Assembly: GCF_000144645.1 (NCBI RefSeq)
Contig: NC_014377.1
Location: 1,612,001-1,676,000 of the forward strand
Reading direction: 5' to 3'
Length of the DNA stretch: 64,000 nucleotides
DNA from: Thermosediminibacter oceani DSM 16646
GTDB taxonomy: Bacteria; Bacillota; Thermosediminibacteria; Thermosediminibacterales; Thermosediminibacteraceae
Both the position numbers and the translations under genes were made by a program. The notes below the pieces were generated by a model. It was not told the DNA's origin and searched no databases. It saw only the letters and a program-made list of their open reading frames with translations. Numbering within the stretch: the first letter of the stretch is position 1; each line of letters opens with the position of its first letter. This document shows, one piece after another, positions 63,982 through 64,000 of this stretch.

Positions 63982-64000
63982 AGCTATTCTCCTCAATTAG

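Overview
The window looks like a chromosome segment from a thermophilic, anaerobic, low-to-mid GC Firmicute of the Clostridia (Thermosediminibacter/Thermoanaerobacterales-like; inferred from gene content, not from a marker tree). The main clues are a complete D-proline reductase (Stickland) operon with a UGA-encoded selenocysteine, a spore photoproduct lyase, a branched-chain polyamine synthase typical of thermophiles, a T-box controlled IleRS, many TTG/GTG starts behind strong AGGAGG sites, and a CRISPR array ending in the ATTGAAAC handle.

Layout. 1-3.8 kb: partial IS1182-like transposase, a membrane-anchored BNR-repeat protein, a small sigma-like factor and an IS21 istA remnant. 3.8-11.3 kb: OGG1-type glycosylase, nitroreductase, T-box/ileS, an IS481-like element with a 15-bp target duplication, and bpsA. 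11.5-15.4 kb: heterodimeric ABC exporter. 15.5-24.7 kb: uppP, phosphoribosyltransferase, ndk, nicotinate PRTase, lytic transglycosylase/coaE/polA, an XRE regulator, and splB coupled to a nucleoside phosphorylase-like gene. 24.8-31 kb: a 21-residue-repeat coiled-coil gene, tRNA-Leu(CAG), L,D-transpeptidase, glycosyltransferase, hydrolase, hcp with a CRP/FNR-type site, a broken DUF2935 gene, and tRNA-Leu(CAA). 31.8-34.6 kb: leader and CRISPR array with no cas genes, whose last repeat is split by an IS110-family element. 34.7-41.9 kb: carboxymuconolactone decarboxylase-like protein, a giant SLH/5'-nucleotidase surface enzyme, gene remnants, a copper-amine-oxidase-N-domain protein and a second copy of the coiled-coil gene. 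41.9-52.3 kb: uvrBA, marR with a second heterodimeric ABC exporter, and a TauE-type permease. 52.3-53.8 kb: a second IS110-family element. 53.9-62 kb: prdR and prdCA-orf66-prdBDEF. 62-64 kb: a small hypothetical gene and a PDZ membrane protein.

How genes work together. The prd operon reads as one unit: PrdF racemises L-proline, PrdA/PrdB reduce D-proline using a pyruvoyl group and a selenocysteine, PrdC feeds electrons, and PrdR with a canonical sigma-54 promoter controls it. PrdD and PrdE together match PrdA cut exactly at its self-cleavage point.

Most unusual region. The IS110-family element at about 32,967-34,547 sits inside the terminal CRISPR repeat. Its 5' noncoding end can be folded by eye into a bridge-RNA-like structure, closed by a 7-bp terminal stem, whose target loop carries short matches to both halves of the CRISPR repeat around a CT core. 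This is inference from reading the sequence, but it is specific and easily tested. The element's transposase carries a Lys where the catalytic Glu of the DEDD motif is expected.
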